A DNA stretch of 64,000 nucleotides from Ganoderma boninense (lineage: Eukaryota; Basidiomycota; Agaricomycetes; Polyporales; Polyporaceae), in assembly GCA_002900995.3 (NCBI GenBank), contig CM035310.1, forward strand, positions 959,176 to 1,023,175. The letters are read 5' to 3'. Below the pieces are notes generated by a model. It did not search any database and had not been told where the DNA came from. It was given only the letters and a program-made list of their open reading frames with translations. Shown one piece after another: positions 1 to 11,873 of the stretch. Both the position numbers and the translations under genes were made by a program. Within the stretch, counting starts at the first letter, position 1. The number at the start of each line of letters is the position of its first letter.

Positions 1-2686
1 GTACTGTAAGTCGTGCCTCGGCGTTGCAAGGATGTAGGCACGCGACGGCCTCAACATCTTGATAGTGAATCTGATGAGGAGACACAGGTCAAGGGAAGGC
101 GGTTGTCGTCAGCCTTGTAAGCAGCGGCATGCGCGGCCATGCGGGCATGAACCTAGTGTATGGTGGCAGGTTCGTTTTCGTAGAGCGCCGCAGTTGCAAG
201 GGCAGCATCTGGAAGAAGGGGTTGGTCTTTCGTAACAGAACAGTCAGGCCCGGGCGGGGTGTGGGTACGTTGGCACCAGTCTCTGCATTTCAGCGGGGAC
301 TGGGGCGGGGCCCATCTGGCAACGTGACAAGGGGTCCGCTCGACGGAGAAGCTGTGCGTGAGTGGAAGTTGCGAGATTATTGGTGAAGGTGGACCGCCAA
401 AGCGTTGTTACCAGGTTTGCAGAACATCACCCCTGTGCGACGGTTCGGTGGCCGAGAACACCCGAGGGGTAAGGGTGGGCCTGCGTAGCCCTGTGCGTGC
501 CTGCACGGGTTACGTTCGCTCTGTTCCTGAGCAGAGATCGCCGCCCCCGTTGTCGCGGGCACAGGTGCTTTCGGCAGTCGCGAGACGTTATGGGTATTCC
601 CAAGACATTACACCAGGACACCGGGCGCGGGGCGGGGCCATAGGGGCGGGGGGGGTTTGCAGGTACGCACCAGACACGCGTTGTCAGGGTATCCCGTGCG
701 CAGTAGTACTGCAAAGCATGCGCATTCCGCCGAATTCCAAGGGAGGAGAGGGAGTCTCGCGGTCCGCTGTGCATCCAAAAGGGGGAGGGTTCCGAGCTTG
801 GATGGTATCCCATAGGTGTTGTGCGGCAAGGCACTCTGGGCGGCGGTAGATTGATATTGCGCAGATCAAGATTACCCCCCCGACCGGGGAATAGGAATCG
901 CAGAGTACGTGTTCTTGTCGCATTTCGTACGTTGAGATTATGAGGCGAAACAGAGTCACGCCAGGCGTCCGCCCTCGGTGGACGATCCTCAAGTCACATA
1001 CGACATCAGATGGTCATTGTGTATGTATGTACCGTGGTGACGGAAGCTACACGGTAAGTCGCATCACGGATGGGAGGTTCCGGGGAGGCGGACGATACTA
1101 AACCGTAGGGCGGCACAACATGTTTGTGTAGGTCCAACGGGCATCGGGTTCGGCCGAAGACTGTGTACGTGACAGGGACGTCAGTTTCCGACATCCGAAT
1201 GGCATGGCTTTGGGTCTGACACGCACCCAAGTTTCCGGGTCAACATGAACGGGAATGAAGTTCCACAGCCCCGTATAAAAAAGTACCCGAGTAGCCCACG
1301 CGGTGTATGGTGGTGTATGCGCAGTCATTGTGTTTTCACTGTTGATACGCGTCGGTTTCTCTCCGACCTGTTTCTGGGCCGTAGCACCGCTGAGAACACA
1401 GCTCCTCAGTAACCGTACAAGACCTAGGCCGCGGGTCTTTGCTGGCAATGCAGCTTATTCTGTCAAAGAAGCAGCGTTGGGATCATGTGGGTTCAAAGGC
1501 GGTGATGCGTTCCCGTGTTCCAATCATCGCAGTAGGTCAGGTGTGCAGGTGGTCCTCGTGATATCAACACATTCACCGGTGCTATTGTAATGCCGGGACC
1601 GTTATCGCAATACAGCGAGGAGGATGGGGGAGACGTAGTTGTTGGGTTCGCATGCTCTGCATGGGTGCTTGGTTCTTTTCCTTCAGAAGGAACGGCGTCC
1701 TGGCGAGGGCTGCGAGACAGGACGCTATCACGCCAACTCGGTGTCTCGAGGGTGCAGTCCATTAGTGTCGAGGTACATTGTCACGCCCGACGTTCAAAGG
1801 CCTAGGCACATGCTTGTTAGTGAGGAGAAGGAACAATAATCTAGTGGGGTCGGGGATCGAGGGAACGCCAGTGGTTCGAGCCGTCATCCTGCTACAGATA
1901 GCTGCGGAGGAGGGTGAATATGTGGCATGACCGCAAGACCGACACAAACGGTGAGCTTTTCGCAGGATGCATGCTTGTAGACAGTTTCAGCGTAGACATT
2001 TCAGGTCGTATAGTAGGGGATACCGCAAGAATGCAACACGGAATGGGAAGGGGCGACACGATCAGAAGTGCCGCACCCTGATCTCTAATTCGGAGACAAT
2101 CATGTCTTGTGGTGTACGGGGTTGTACATTCCGAGAAAACAGACTCGCGGCCGTCTTTTGCCCCAGCGCCGGAGACATATGGAGTAGCGGTTGAGAGAAA
2201 AGGATGGGTCGCCGGTGTGCTTTCTCCAATTGCAAAGAGGAGGAAGTCCAGGCATACGGGCGATGCACGAAGCCGTTGCGAACCGAACACGACTAAAAGA
2301 ACAGTTCCTGTACCAGGGGGATTTGACCTAGATGCAGCGTCGACGCCAATTGATCACGGACGGTAGAGCAGAGTGAGAAAGCAGCCATTCACTGTGAGAG
2401 TCTGTAGGGGATGGCGTAGGTGAGGGGACTCGTGAGATGATGTAAGTACCCTCCCTTGCTTTTGCGACCTATACAAATACTACTTTGGTTTCCTTGTGTG
2501 TAAGAAACCCACATCCGGGATTCACGAACACTCTTGCGTAAGTCGCTGACGGATGCCAATGTTTCTGAGTGTGGCGTGGATAAGTGTCCACCATGAATTC
2601 AAATAACTATAGGTAAGGGAGGAAAGCGACATGTAGGCCATAATACTACACGAAGAGCGTGCAGACGAGATCACCGGGTCAGGTTG
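1..2686. other. No gene recognised (left part of the element)
   Basis: Both strands have only short open frames without coding-like third positions or family motifs. The plus strand is visibly G-rich over C. No F-box exon matching the missing 5' half of the gene at 22.6 kb is seen here, which argues that the element's left end is further upstream. Confidence 0.5.
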
Positions 2687-3848
2687 CTAGAATGAGGAAC
2701 GACGAGCCAAAGGAGGTACTGTAGGGAGTATGGCGGGACGTATTCTACAGGATGACAGTTGGTGTACAGGTGAAATAAACGTAGACTTATTTCGCGCGAA
2801 GTGGAAGTGAATAAGAACAGAAACGATGTAAGCAGGTAGGACCGACTCGTCCTTGGCGCAGTCGCCGTGACATGTTCCCTGTGAAGGAATCCGCCAAGCG
2901 GACATGGTGCCATATGGCGCGACCTTCGAGTTCCGTAGACCATCTAAATCGACAAAAAACCCGTCGAAGAAAACTATGAGCGACCCAGGGTCACCGAAGT
3001 ACCGTCCCTGCAATGGGCAGACGAAAAGTGTCTTTCCGCACCCGGGGGTGGGGGGCAAAGATACCGAGTAAGGGCCGCTGCTGAACGTTGCCCACCTCTC
3101 AGAGTAGGGAGCGAAAGTGAACCCCTTGGCCCGGAGGTGGCCTTCAGTATTGGAGTCGAACCACCTCCTGGAACGCATGCGACCATCGCAGGTGATGCCA
3201 CGGTAGTTAAGTGTCAGGCGTGGGTATCTACAGCCGAATGAGGATTCCGAGACGAAGTTCATCAGCGCGGTGGTCCACGACCCGCAGACGACGTTGCACG
3301 CGGAAGAAGTGGCCGACTGGTATACCAGCACAACCCGGCCCGAGACGAGGTGGAACTCCGCGATGCGTGTAACGTGCCGGAGGGAAGGAAATGAAGGCGG
3401 GGCAGGGTAATCGATGTCGTGGGTGATGTGGGTGCCGAATGGGACAGTGCGCTTGAGACTATGGAGGATGTGTCCATAAGCGATGCTACCGACGGCAAGC
3501 TCGAGGGTAGTCGTGCAAATGGAGGAGTCGTTGACTATTTGGGAGAGGGCAGCTTCGCCAACTATCAAAGTGCCCCAGCGAGTAAGCAGGTGTAAGAATT
3601 CACCGGAATTGGGAAAGAACTTTGCGACCAAAGCAAAGAGGGAGTGTCGAAGTTCTCTTGTCGCCAATATATAGGTGTCACGACAAGCCGCTCGCCAGGC
3701 GAGCAAGGACGCCATAGTCATGTACGGAAATGCGAAGCGGCTCGCGAGGGCGACACGCCTGGAGGGAATTTAGCTAGCGCTTGATGGCCGTGCAAAGAGA
3801 CACTACATACCTGTTCACGAATATAGGTGCGTATAGGACTGTCTCCAT
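2687..3848 (-). CDS. F-box-like protein A of the element
   Basis: Two exons, 3811-3848 and 2687-3758, joined by a 48-nt intron with a GTATGT donor and a CCAG acceptor, give 369 residues. The start ATG at 3848 was chosen because the joined N-terminus, running into MTMASLLAWRAACR, has the spacing of an F-box (hydrophobic helix, then WR..CR). The body shares clear blocks with the gene at 20,749-21,904: a SFGC block, a YRG/HRG turn, and then QGRYFGD.GSL and VAP.G in the C-terminal half. F-box proteins usually bind Skp1 and bring substrates to SCF ubiquitin ligases; that role is inferred here. The last 60 residues diverge from the paralogue, so the 3' end may hold an unrecognised intron. It points outward from the helicase gene. 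Confidence 0.6.
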
Positions 3849-5774
3849 TGCCCCCGGAAAGGGTGCTATTGAGAACAAGGAATGTGAACACCGGATATAT
3901 GAAGGGGATCTGTCGAGGAATCGCAGGAAGATAGGGCTCACGTTTGAGACGGAAGCTTGGAGAAACAGAGAAGAGGTGTGTGTTCGAGTCGCTAGGGGGA
4001 CTAGCAACGTGGAGTGGGGTGCCCTGACACCTCGTAAGACCTGCAAGAGGCTTTAAGTGCCCGGGGTGGTTGCACAGGCATACGACGTACTACGTTCGAA
4101 CACCCTCGGCCCCAGAGATCCAAGCGAAGATTGCAGTTTTTATATAACCGACGGCTTCCACCATTTCCCACCGAATCGGAGTCGAACAGGGAATCCAGAG
4201 GAGGTAGGACCCTGCTCGAAACACGTAAGTTGGAAAGACCGATCCCAGAATCACTTCGACATGCACCGGACGGCCTTTCAGGCTGCTTAAAGCTAGTCAG
4301 AGGGGGGAAGGGGGGGTAGGGACCGTTAGGCCTGCCGGCCTGTCGGAGAACCGGAGCGTCGCGAGCCTGGTGGTCTCAAGCGCGGAACGCTTTGCTTCCG
4401 ACGTCTCGCAAGCCTGAAAGGAACGAAGGCAAACGTCAGCAATATACGTACGTTTTCTGGGATACGTCACAGCGAAAGTTGTAGCCTGCACTGCAGGTAC
4501 TAGGATTGGGGAGGAAAGCGGGTGCGGGCACCCGGAACGCCCCAACTGCGGGACTGTGCCTGGTTTCACACAGGCGCCTGACGTCGGTTTTCCGTTCGGT
4601 TCAAACCAGGATCTCCTGCATCGCATGCTTGAAAACGTGATGCCGTCCGTTAGCATTCTCGTATGCCTAGTAATATCTGTCCGGCAGGTACCTATACTGG
4701 AAATCGCAGGATCCCCGTCGGCCGGGGGCGTGCAGGTTGTGCGTGTGCGACACGTTCATTACAATTTGCAAGGGAGAGCGGGGCACGGATCACGCGCGGG
4801 ACCTAAATGCCTTGGCGGACACAACCGTCGCACAACGGATGGCGGAAATGATGCGGATGGCGGAGGTTGAAGTATCCGGTAGGGATGAACACGGAAATCC
4901 CGGCTGCATGTAGGTTATAAGGCACGTTGCGTGAGGAGCTGCACATCGCGAAGCCACGACCTCCCAGCCTTGCTCACGATCTTCCAAGAACGTGATGCAA
5001 TCAACCGTTCAATCCCCTTTGAAACAGCGTACCCAGGTCACTAGTGCCTCATGTATCACTGTCGAAGCCATCGAGAAGGTCACTAGTGTCTCATGTACTG
5101 AAGGTTGGGTGCCAAATTGTGTTCTCCGCATGGCCTGCCAAACTGACTCCACATGCAGAGTGGGATTAGAACACCGCTGGGCCTTATCCTCTTCACCGAA
5201 GCCTCTAGCGAAGTTGCCCGTGGAGGTACGAGCACTGCCATACATGATACACATGGCCGACAGGTTCGGACTCTGACAAACATCTCTGAAGAAAATTTCA
5301 AAAACGCTGCCGACATCGAGCATGGCTAGAACTCATGCCGGGATGCAAAGGGAAACGCATCCCTTTTAAAGATTAATGAATGTACACTTTGTAATTTGAT
5401 GACGTACAAAGAACCACAGGATGGACGCTAAGGACCTGCTTCGAGCGGCAAGGCATAACCGCTGGAGATATTCAGATTTCGTTACCAGATGATCTGAGCA
5501 TGCCAGACCAACAGACGATGCTGATTAAGTGCATTAATTGGGCAACTGGAGAGCACCTTTCCAAAGATGCTGAATGTCGAAAGTGCCTGCAGGTCATGAA
5601 CAGCAAATGACGTATGCGCAAAGACAGTATGTGTAGTCTGTGGCAAGAGTCTGTCGTTGTAATGAACATGGGAGTATAAAAATACATCAGTCACGTGAAA
5701 TGAGAGCAATTTGAGGGAAGAATAGGCAGTATCCAACAGAGCGTGCATAAACGAATTGACCATGTACAGTACGG
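3849..5774. other. No confident gene; short direct repeat
   Basis: No frame here has both coding-like composition and a family match. A 21-bp sequence recurs with one mismatch at 5035-5055 and 5077-5097. A minus-strand frame at 5009-5323 (104 codons) crosses that repeat but shows nothing recognisable. Confidence 0.4.
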
Positions 5775-6656
5775 CTAGGAAAAGTACGAAAAATAGTCTC
5801 TGACATGAATAGCATCGAGGATTGTGAGATTAACGTAGTGCAGGCATGCCCGAGTTGCAAATTTCACTACAACAAGAGACCCGTACCATGGACGTCGCAA
5901 TTGGATCTGAACAGTCTGGGTAAGCCGTATCAATGCGCGGTTGGGGTTGGACCTCCCATCGTAATCCAACCCACAGTAATAGACATGAAGAGGGCAGTCA
6001 AGTAACTTGAGCGACTTATCGTACCAAATAATGAAGGATCTTGACACAGTTTTTGTCTCAAAACAGAGTGGGAGAGTGACAACGGGGCCGCCTCTCATTG
6101 CGGGCGTTGGCGAGACGTTAACAGGCAGGATTTGACAGTCATCTACTGGAAGGTCAGGCTCTGACCTGAAGGGCATAAGTCTAGGAACTTACCGCCGTCA
6201 TGCTTTGTGTACAATGCATTTACAATATAGTCGTACGGCTGTCCTGTCTCGGATCGACCAGGCATGTGATTCGTGGAGACGGGAGGAAGAGGGTCTACGG
6301 CACTCCTGGTGCGGAGGGTAACCTGCCCTACATACGGGTAGGCCTCGGAGACCGTGCGAGCGGACAGAAGGTGCCCAGGAGCGACCCGGTTGCATGTCTG
6401 CGAGTGGATGGGCCAGTGCTAATGGAGAAATGGATCAGTCACGGATCGCATGTACGCTGTATTTAGGCACCAGTACCTTCACAAAATGTTCAGCCGTGCA
6501 GAATGCAGGACCCGCAGGGCAGCCACCGCAATAGTAAATCGAAGGACGACCACAGACCGCGCAGAGGGGGGCCTCGATGACACGAAGACACTCAATTGGA
6601 TGCATGGGTGCCAGACGGAGCGGGCTGGGAGGTGGTAACACGGTCGATGAACGCAT
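5775..6656 (-). CDS. MYND-type zinc-finger protein
   Basis: Three exons, 6477-6656, 6193-6418 and 5775-6145, with introns of 58 and 47 nt, join in frame to 258 residues. The start ATG at 6656 sits in a CACCATG context. The zinc finger spans residues 32-69: C32, C35, C43, C46, C53, H57, H65 and C69. This is the MYND spacing with His in place of the sixth Cys. The finger is built only when exons 1 and 2 are joined, which supports the model. The C-terminal half has an LTQ stretch followed by PWYGSLVVVKF, a pattern I associate with uncharacterised basidiomycete MYND proteins. MYND fingers bind proline-rich peptides; no enzymatic domain is seen. It lies on the same strand as the other left-side cargo genes. 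Confidence 0.75.
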
Positions 6657-8192
6657 GGTGCAGGGGAGATGGAATACAGGAAGCTGAAGTCATCGAACGC
6701 TCCTATATATTGCTGCACCGTTCGGGGGGGCTGCAGGCGCCGAAAGCCAGTTGGGAACCAGCCCCGAGTCGCCGGGCGCCGGCGCAGAATTGGCACTAAA
6801 ACCATCGCGTTAAACAAAGAACCCGTCTGTAGTAAGCTCCCGGCCGCAGCACACTGGGGCATAACCATGAGGATTGAATAACATCTTGAATTTACCTGTG
6901 GTGCTTGCCGGAGGGCGAGGTCGATGCACGGAAGATGACATTTCCCCGTCACCATCATCCTATCTGACACGGGAGTACCTGTAACTCGAGACCGCTTGGA
7001 TAACCAAACATGCCTACCAGGGGCGCGAACACGGAAAAAATCGAATCCACGTGTCAGAAGTACCATGACCCACGAGATCACAGAGGCCGGGGAGCACTTG
7101 CCGGGAGGACTCCAGGTATAGCGTGGATACGCCCCCAATATATAGGATGGTGTAGTGCATCTAGTCGCCCAACACGAAACAGTTTACCTCTTGCGACCAG
7201 AAGCCTATAATACCCCACAGCGAAGGAAAAAGCGATCTGAACATTGAAGGGTGCTCGTCCATGGAAATGCACGTACAGAGGGCAGGCAATTGAAGATGAT
7301 TACAAGGTGGAGCTTATGTCTTGCCACCTAAAGACGTCGTTGATTCAGAGAAGCTACGGTACCATAGACCGTGCGCGACCCCATAAACGGTGCGAATCTG
7401 CAAACGGTGGTTGAGCAGCGGTCCGCAAGACAGGGGAAATCAGACATACAGGGCACAGGACATGGCTACCTCAGCGGCGAGACTGTGGTACCATTGGTCT
7501 GTGAACAAAGATTCCCCTCCATAGGTAGGGACCAACAGCAAGAAGCACACACCTGTGGCCTGCTGGAGGAGAGACGACTGACGGTCCGGGGCGCTTAAAC
7601 GGGGATCGAACTTCACTGTCACGGACCGGCCGTCACGCGTTCGACAAAGCCTTCGGAAAGCGAGACGCGGCCGTCCGCCGACGGCGTCCCAGCTCGCCCA
7701 TGCGACCGCACCTCGGAGTGGAACAGCCCAAGCACAGAGCGGCGCTGCGAGCCTCTTCGTCGCGACTCGGAGTGTCTGCTGTCAAAACGAACTGAAACAC
7801 CACTGGGTTCCTGCTACAGATATCACGTCTCACGTTCCCTGTGCTACCGCCGGGCTCGGTCTCAGAGGTCGGAGCAAGTCCGCGATTTCGCTTAACACTA
7901 GGTCGCATGGACACACGGGGATACGCGACTCCGACGCTACCTCAAAAGCCCACCCTTATACACTCCATCTCCATCAAAGACGCGCTTCAAAAACAGGGCG
8001 CGTTGAGGGCGGGTCGTGGCGGGGAACAGCAGGCTTCTCCAGAATAATATTGGTCTTTTTCATCTGAGCCGCTGTGGAGCTGACAAGACCGTGAAACAGC
8101 GACAGGCACCTTCCTGTAAGTCCGATGGGGCCACGAGTTGATTCAATACAGGGGTACCAGTATGAAGATTACATGCACTGAGCAGCCTCGTC
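6657..8192. other. No confident gene
   Basis: This holds the likely upstream region of the MYND gene (TATA-like stretches near 6700 and 7138). A minus-strand frame at 7633-7914 has somewhat coding-like composition, but no start context, intron or family supports it. Confidence 0.4.
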
Positions 8193-8229
8193 ATGTCCCA
8201 ATCCCGTCCCTCCGGCGCATCCTACACAG

Positions 8230-8607
8230 ATGAATACCTGGAGAAATGGTTGGGGTCCACAGGCAGACAAGCCGCAGAAACACGTACCCATCAACGTGCG
8301 GGTCGAAGGCCTGTCGCAGTGCTTCGTCTACCTCGCGTCTGAAGCCGTCTTGCAAATGCCGTTCGATTACGATGCCCGCCGGGAACATAAGCGGGTCACG
8401 ATCGGCGGAGGGTTCCACGAGACGGACGGTCACTTGCGGGTGGACCCGACCCTCCAAACCAAGCTCCTCCACACATATGGCAACGCGGAACCAGAACTAC
8501 AGGCGGTAAGAAGATGTGGCGAAGCCATTCGAAAAATGCTCACCGCCACTCCTCTGTAGACAAAGCAGATGAAATGCTCCATCGATCCACCTAAACCTCC
8601 CATGTGA
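8230..8607 (+). CDS. Hypothetical small protein
   Basis: An exon 8230-8505 and a short last exon 8560-8607 are joined through a 54-nt intron with donor GTAAGA and acceptor TGTAG, giving 107 residues. Third codon positions from 8280 to 8505 are almost all G or C, the coding signature of this genome. I do not recognise the protein. The 5' end is unsure: an ATG at 8193 begins another plausible N-terminus (MSQSRPSGASYTDEY) in a different frame, so an intron or a start further upstream may be missing. The stop lies seven bases from the stop of the convergent gene on the other strand. Confidence 0.4.
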
Positions 8608-8614
8608 TCGCCCC

Positions 8615-8893
8615 TCAAAGCAGTGGGTTCGTTCCACGTCGCAGGCCGCGGCTGGGTACTGGGGGGGGGTCGCCTTGGATGGAGCCCTCGGGCGTCACAA
8701 ACAGCATATCGTCTTCCTCGCGACCCCCATACGGTGAGGCGTCACGGTTATCAGGGGTAATGTCAGCGCCATGGTATGTATACACCGTCCCCGACTGCGC
8801 CAGCAAGGCCGTCGCACCGTCGCCCGAGTAGCGCGCCGAAGATCCCTCCTCGGAAGGCTCGCGGTAGTATGAGGATATGAGCTGGGGGGACAT
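8615..8893 (-). CDS. Hypothetical protein, convergent with the 8.2-8.6 kb gene
   Basis: A single open frame of 92 codons from ATG 8893 has strongly GC-biased third positions throughout. The protein is rich in Ser, Gly, Asp and Glu with no membrane segment or known motif, and looks like a disordered or N-terminal region. Upstream or downstream exons may exist. The frame opens six bases further up with a TTG, which I do not take as the start. The close tail-to-tail pairing with the plus-strand gene is the main contextual support. Confidence 0.35.
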   Translation of the reverse strand: MSPQLISSYYREPSEEGSSARYSGDGATALLAQSGTVYTYHGADITPDNRDASPYGGREEDDMLFVTPEGSIQGDPPPVPSRGLRRGTNPLL

Positions 8894-9469
8894 TGACAAG
8901 AGCGATGGCGCCGCGGGCTACGTTGCCCTGTGTATACCGTCGCCTGGCATTATATAACTCCATAATCTGAGAACGGACTCAGAGAACTGCAGGCAACTGG
9001 TGCATCATCGCAAGGATGGCTATAGAGGCTGAGAGGTCAATGCAATTAATCTGCGAATCCGGCGAACCAATACGACGCAATACAAACGTATTTGCACAAC
9101 GGGGAGGATGGGAAACTTTACTGATTACGTGCGAGTTCGGCAGAGGACGCATGGTACGGAACAATATCACACGGCCTGCACGCGAGCGCATGGGAAAGGC
9201 AGCACAAGAAAACCCCTCTCCTTGCACCGCGACGCTATTAATAAACCTGATCCGTTTCCCCGGAGCCCGATGCACCCACGACAAGCCAGGTAGCTACGCA
9301 ATGACAACTCAATGTTCAACGCAGAACAGAGAAACCGTACGCAAAGGAAGTGATCTCGATTGCTGAGGTTACACCAACAATGAAAACACAAGACAGCCAG
9401 AGCACGAGCACTAATCGTACACACACACACCGACAAGTCTAGAAATTTCGTCGTCGCTTGTCCCGCGGC

Positions 9470-10656
9470 CTAACTCCCCCCGCGACTAGAAGCAAACCCG
9501 GCCGCGGCCCCTTGGTAATCCGACACCGGCCTCTCGAAAAAATTGGCCCGTCCCGGGATCATAGAGCCATCCATGAAAGGGAACTGAGCCAGGCAATCAG
9601 TCAGCACCGGCACTCCACGGCAAGCTTCTGAACCCACGCACCGGGTTAACACTCCCGTACAACGCAGGGAGCCCAAGGCACTGCAGCAGGAAGTCTGCCA
9701 CATACTCAATGTACTGCCTCATCAGGACTGCGTTCAACCCACGAAGAGGTGTCGGCAGAGCCGCTACAGATAATCAGTAAGTTCCACGTACTCGCCGACG
9801 ACGGGCAGATACTCACAGTCAAAAAACGCCTGCTCGAGCTCGACAGCCTCACGAATCATGGCGTGGACGACAGACGGAGGAACCCTCTCCGTGAGAATCC
9901 TGTACAACTCGCAGGCAAACTCCACATGCTGTCCTTCATCCCGCATGATTAGCTCGTTGGAGTGGCAAAGCCCGGGAAGGACTCCGCGAGTCCTGATCCA
10001 GAATATCGCCGCAAAGGAGGACGAGAAGAACAAGCCCTCGACGATGGTGAACGCGATGAGGCGGACGGCGAACGAGTGGGCACCGCGATCAAACCATTTC
10101 AGGCACCAGAGAGCCTTGCCCCTGACAGCCGGAGAAGTATTCACAGCGTCAAAAAGCCGGCCAAGCTCATCCTCGTCCAGTACAAGTTCCAGGATGAGAC
10201 GCGAATACGTCTCCGCGTGAACATTCTCCCTAAAACCAGGTCAGTGGCCGAAAACTTACGGTCCAGGGGTAGTGGACAGAGGGGAGGGGACAAACATCAT
10301 AAGCTGGAACCCGTAGAAGCAACGCGCTTCGGGGGCAGGAACGTCGGAGTAGAACTGCTGCACCAGATTCTCTCCTACAATCCCGTCCGCCGACGCAAAA
10401 AAGGCGAGAACGGTAGAAAGGAGATGGCGCTCATCGGCGGAAAGAGCGTTACTCCAATCTTGCAGATCGCCCGAGAGATCAATCTCCTCTGTGGTCCAAA
10501 ACGAACGCTGCGCGATCTTGTACCTCTCCCATAACTGAGACCGGTCAGCACGCGAGCCACTAAACGAACACCGCGACGCACCGTAGGATAACGAATAGGA
10601 AAAAGGACAAAACATTCAGAATCTTCATGTAACAGGGCCTCGGCATTAGATGGCAT
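9470..10656 (-). CDS. Ribonucleotide reductase small subunit (class I R2), short form
   Basis: Five exons, 10582-10656, 10296-10534, 9817-10229, 9642-9763 and 9470-9583, with introns of 47, 66, 53 and 58 nt, join without frame error to 320 residues. The gene makes the di-iron/tyrosyl-radical subunit that, with R1, reduces ribonucleotides to deoxyribonucleotides. All iron ligands are present by alignment to mouse R2: D75, E106, H109, E169, E203 and H206. The radical tyrosine is Y113, in ENVHAETY; W27 and Y306 of the electron-transfer path are also kept. Two differences from a usual fungal R2 (about 400 residues): the N-terminal extension is nearly absent, and the acidic C-terminal tail ending in DADF-type residues, which docks to R1, is replaced by a Gly/Ser-rich end. 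Start ATG 10656 is the only one in frame before the conserved FVLFPI motif. It sits in the element's minus-strand cargo. A captured copy of the host gene is the simplest origin. Confidence 0.9.
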
Positions 10657-11873
10657 GCTCTGCGAAAAACTGGTTAGCGGCGCCCCTGACACACACAAGA
10701 TGATAGCGGCGGGGGTGCGAGCGAAAGCTTCCTTTATCTGTAATGTCAGCGTCAAACGGTGTACAGAGCGTACAATCGGAAGGGACTGCGTCCGCATGCT
10801 CGGACTGCGGGACTTACACACTCTCAACCCCGTGGGGATGGCCCCACGCATAAGCACAACGTACCTATTCGCCAGTATATACCAGGGCGAGGAGCAAAGC
10901 CAGTGCGGGGGCAGGAAGACTCGCTCACATAAACATAGAAGGGGCGACCGGTGCACACGTTTGTTGCGAAACGGTAGGAGCCTAAAATAACCGTGTACCA
11001 ATTCAGCCCCGCAGCCATCCCACACGGACGGCACGGAAAGAAAGCCTTCATGGGGATTGATCTTCTCCGGTGGTAACGGCGAGGGATCATTACAGGCAGA
11101 GCATGTATCTATGACCCCAACGGCTGTGACCGCGGGCCCGCGTCGTGAGGAGAGAGTAGCGCGTAGCGTTACATGTCAGGTACGCACGCGCAACAAGCAC
11201 ATGGTTCGAAGATGGGAAGACAGCAGGTTTACGGAATTCGCCCACACATGCCAGGAAGTTGTGTTGGAAGGATCAATTCACTTGGTACACATGAGCAGTC
11301 TGGGATCGCGGGTTTGAAATTCGAACTATATGTACATCCGAAACGTTCGCGGAGTTATGCGAAGGCGCACATAAGGTCACAATGCTCACGTTCTTATTGA
11401 CTGATGTACAGATGGAGAGTCTTCTTATAACCTCGCTTATACTGCCCACGCGACCAGGAGACGACATCACCACGAACCCTGGAGATATGCAACAAACCGC
11501 CTCGGTAGCAGATACACACAGGCCCCCAAAACTTCCCGAGGATGCGTGAATTCGCTGCCAAGGAGATATGGTACGGTACCCGGCAGATGTCGGCAACGCG
11601 GTGCGATGTTATCGGAGTACAAGGCCAGAGCTCGAGTCGACCGGCAACAGTACAGAAGGCGAACCGCCTTGACAGGGTGAGGACCCTCCCAAAGGCCTCA
11701 CAGCAACCTATGTTCGGAGTATGAGCCATGATGGACCATAAACTAGCTAAAGCAGGTGACGGTGACTCTCGCCCGACTTAGTACAGTGGAAGAAGATTGA
11801 ATATCTCTAGCAATCTCTAGCAACTAAAACTTCTTTACGCCAGACCGCGACTCTACCCACCAGCTTTCCTAGT
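10657..11873. other. Intergenic, no gene seen
   Basis: Only frames without coding-like composition. A 10-bp motif is repeated in tandem at 11803-11822. The stretch separates the R2 gene from the next minus-strand gene and probably holds the R2 promoter. Confidence 0.4.

Noticed and set aside
4170..4200. tRNA-like T-loop (complement of GAGTCGAAC)
   Set aside because: No matching acceptor stem, anticodon arm or D-loop around it on either strand.
5009..5323. Minus-strand 104-codon frame
   Set aside because: Third positions are not biased like nearby genes and no family is recognisable.
9962..10534. Plus-strand 190-codon frame over the R2 gene
   Set aside because: It lies antisense to R2 exons with all catalytic residues; a shadow of the coding strand.
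10375..11034. Minus-strand 219-codon frame
   Set aside because: Only its [10 protein letters not shown] part is real, as R2 exon 1; the rest reads through an intron and upstream DNA.
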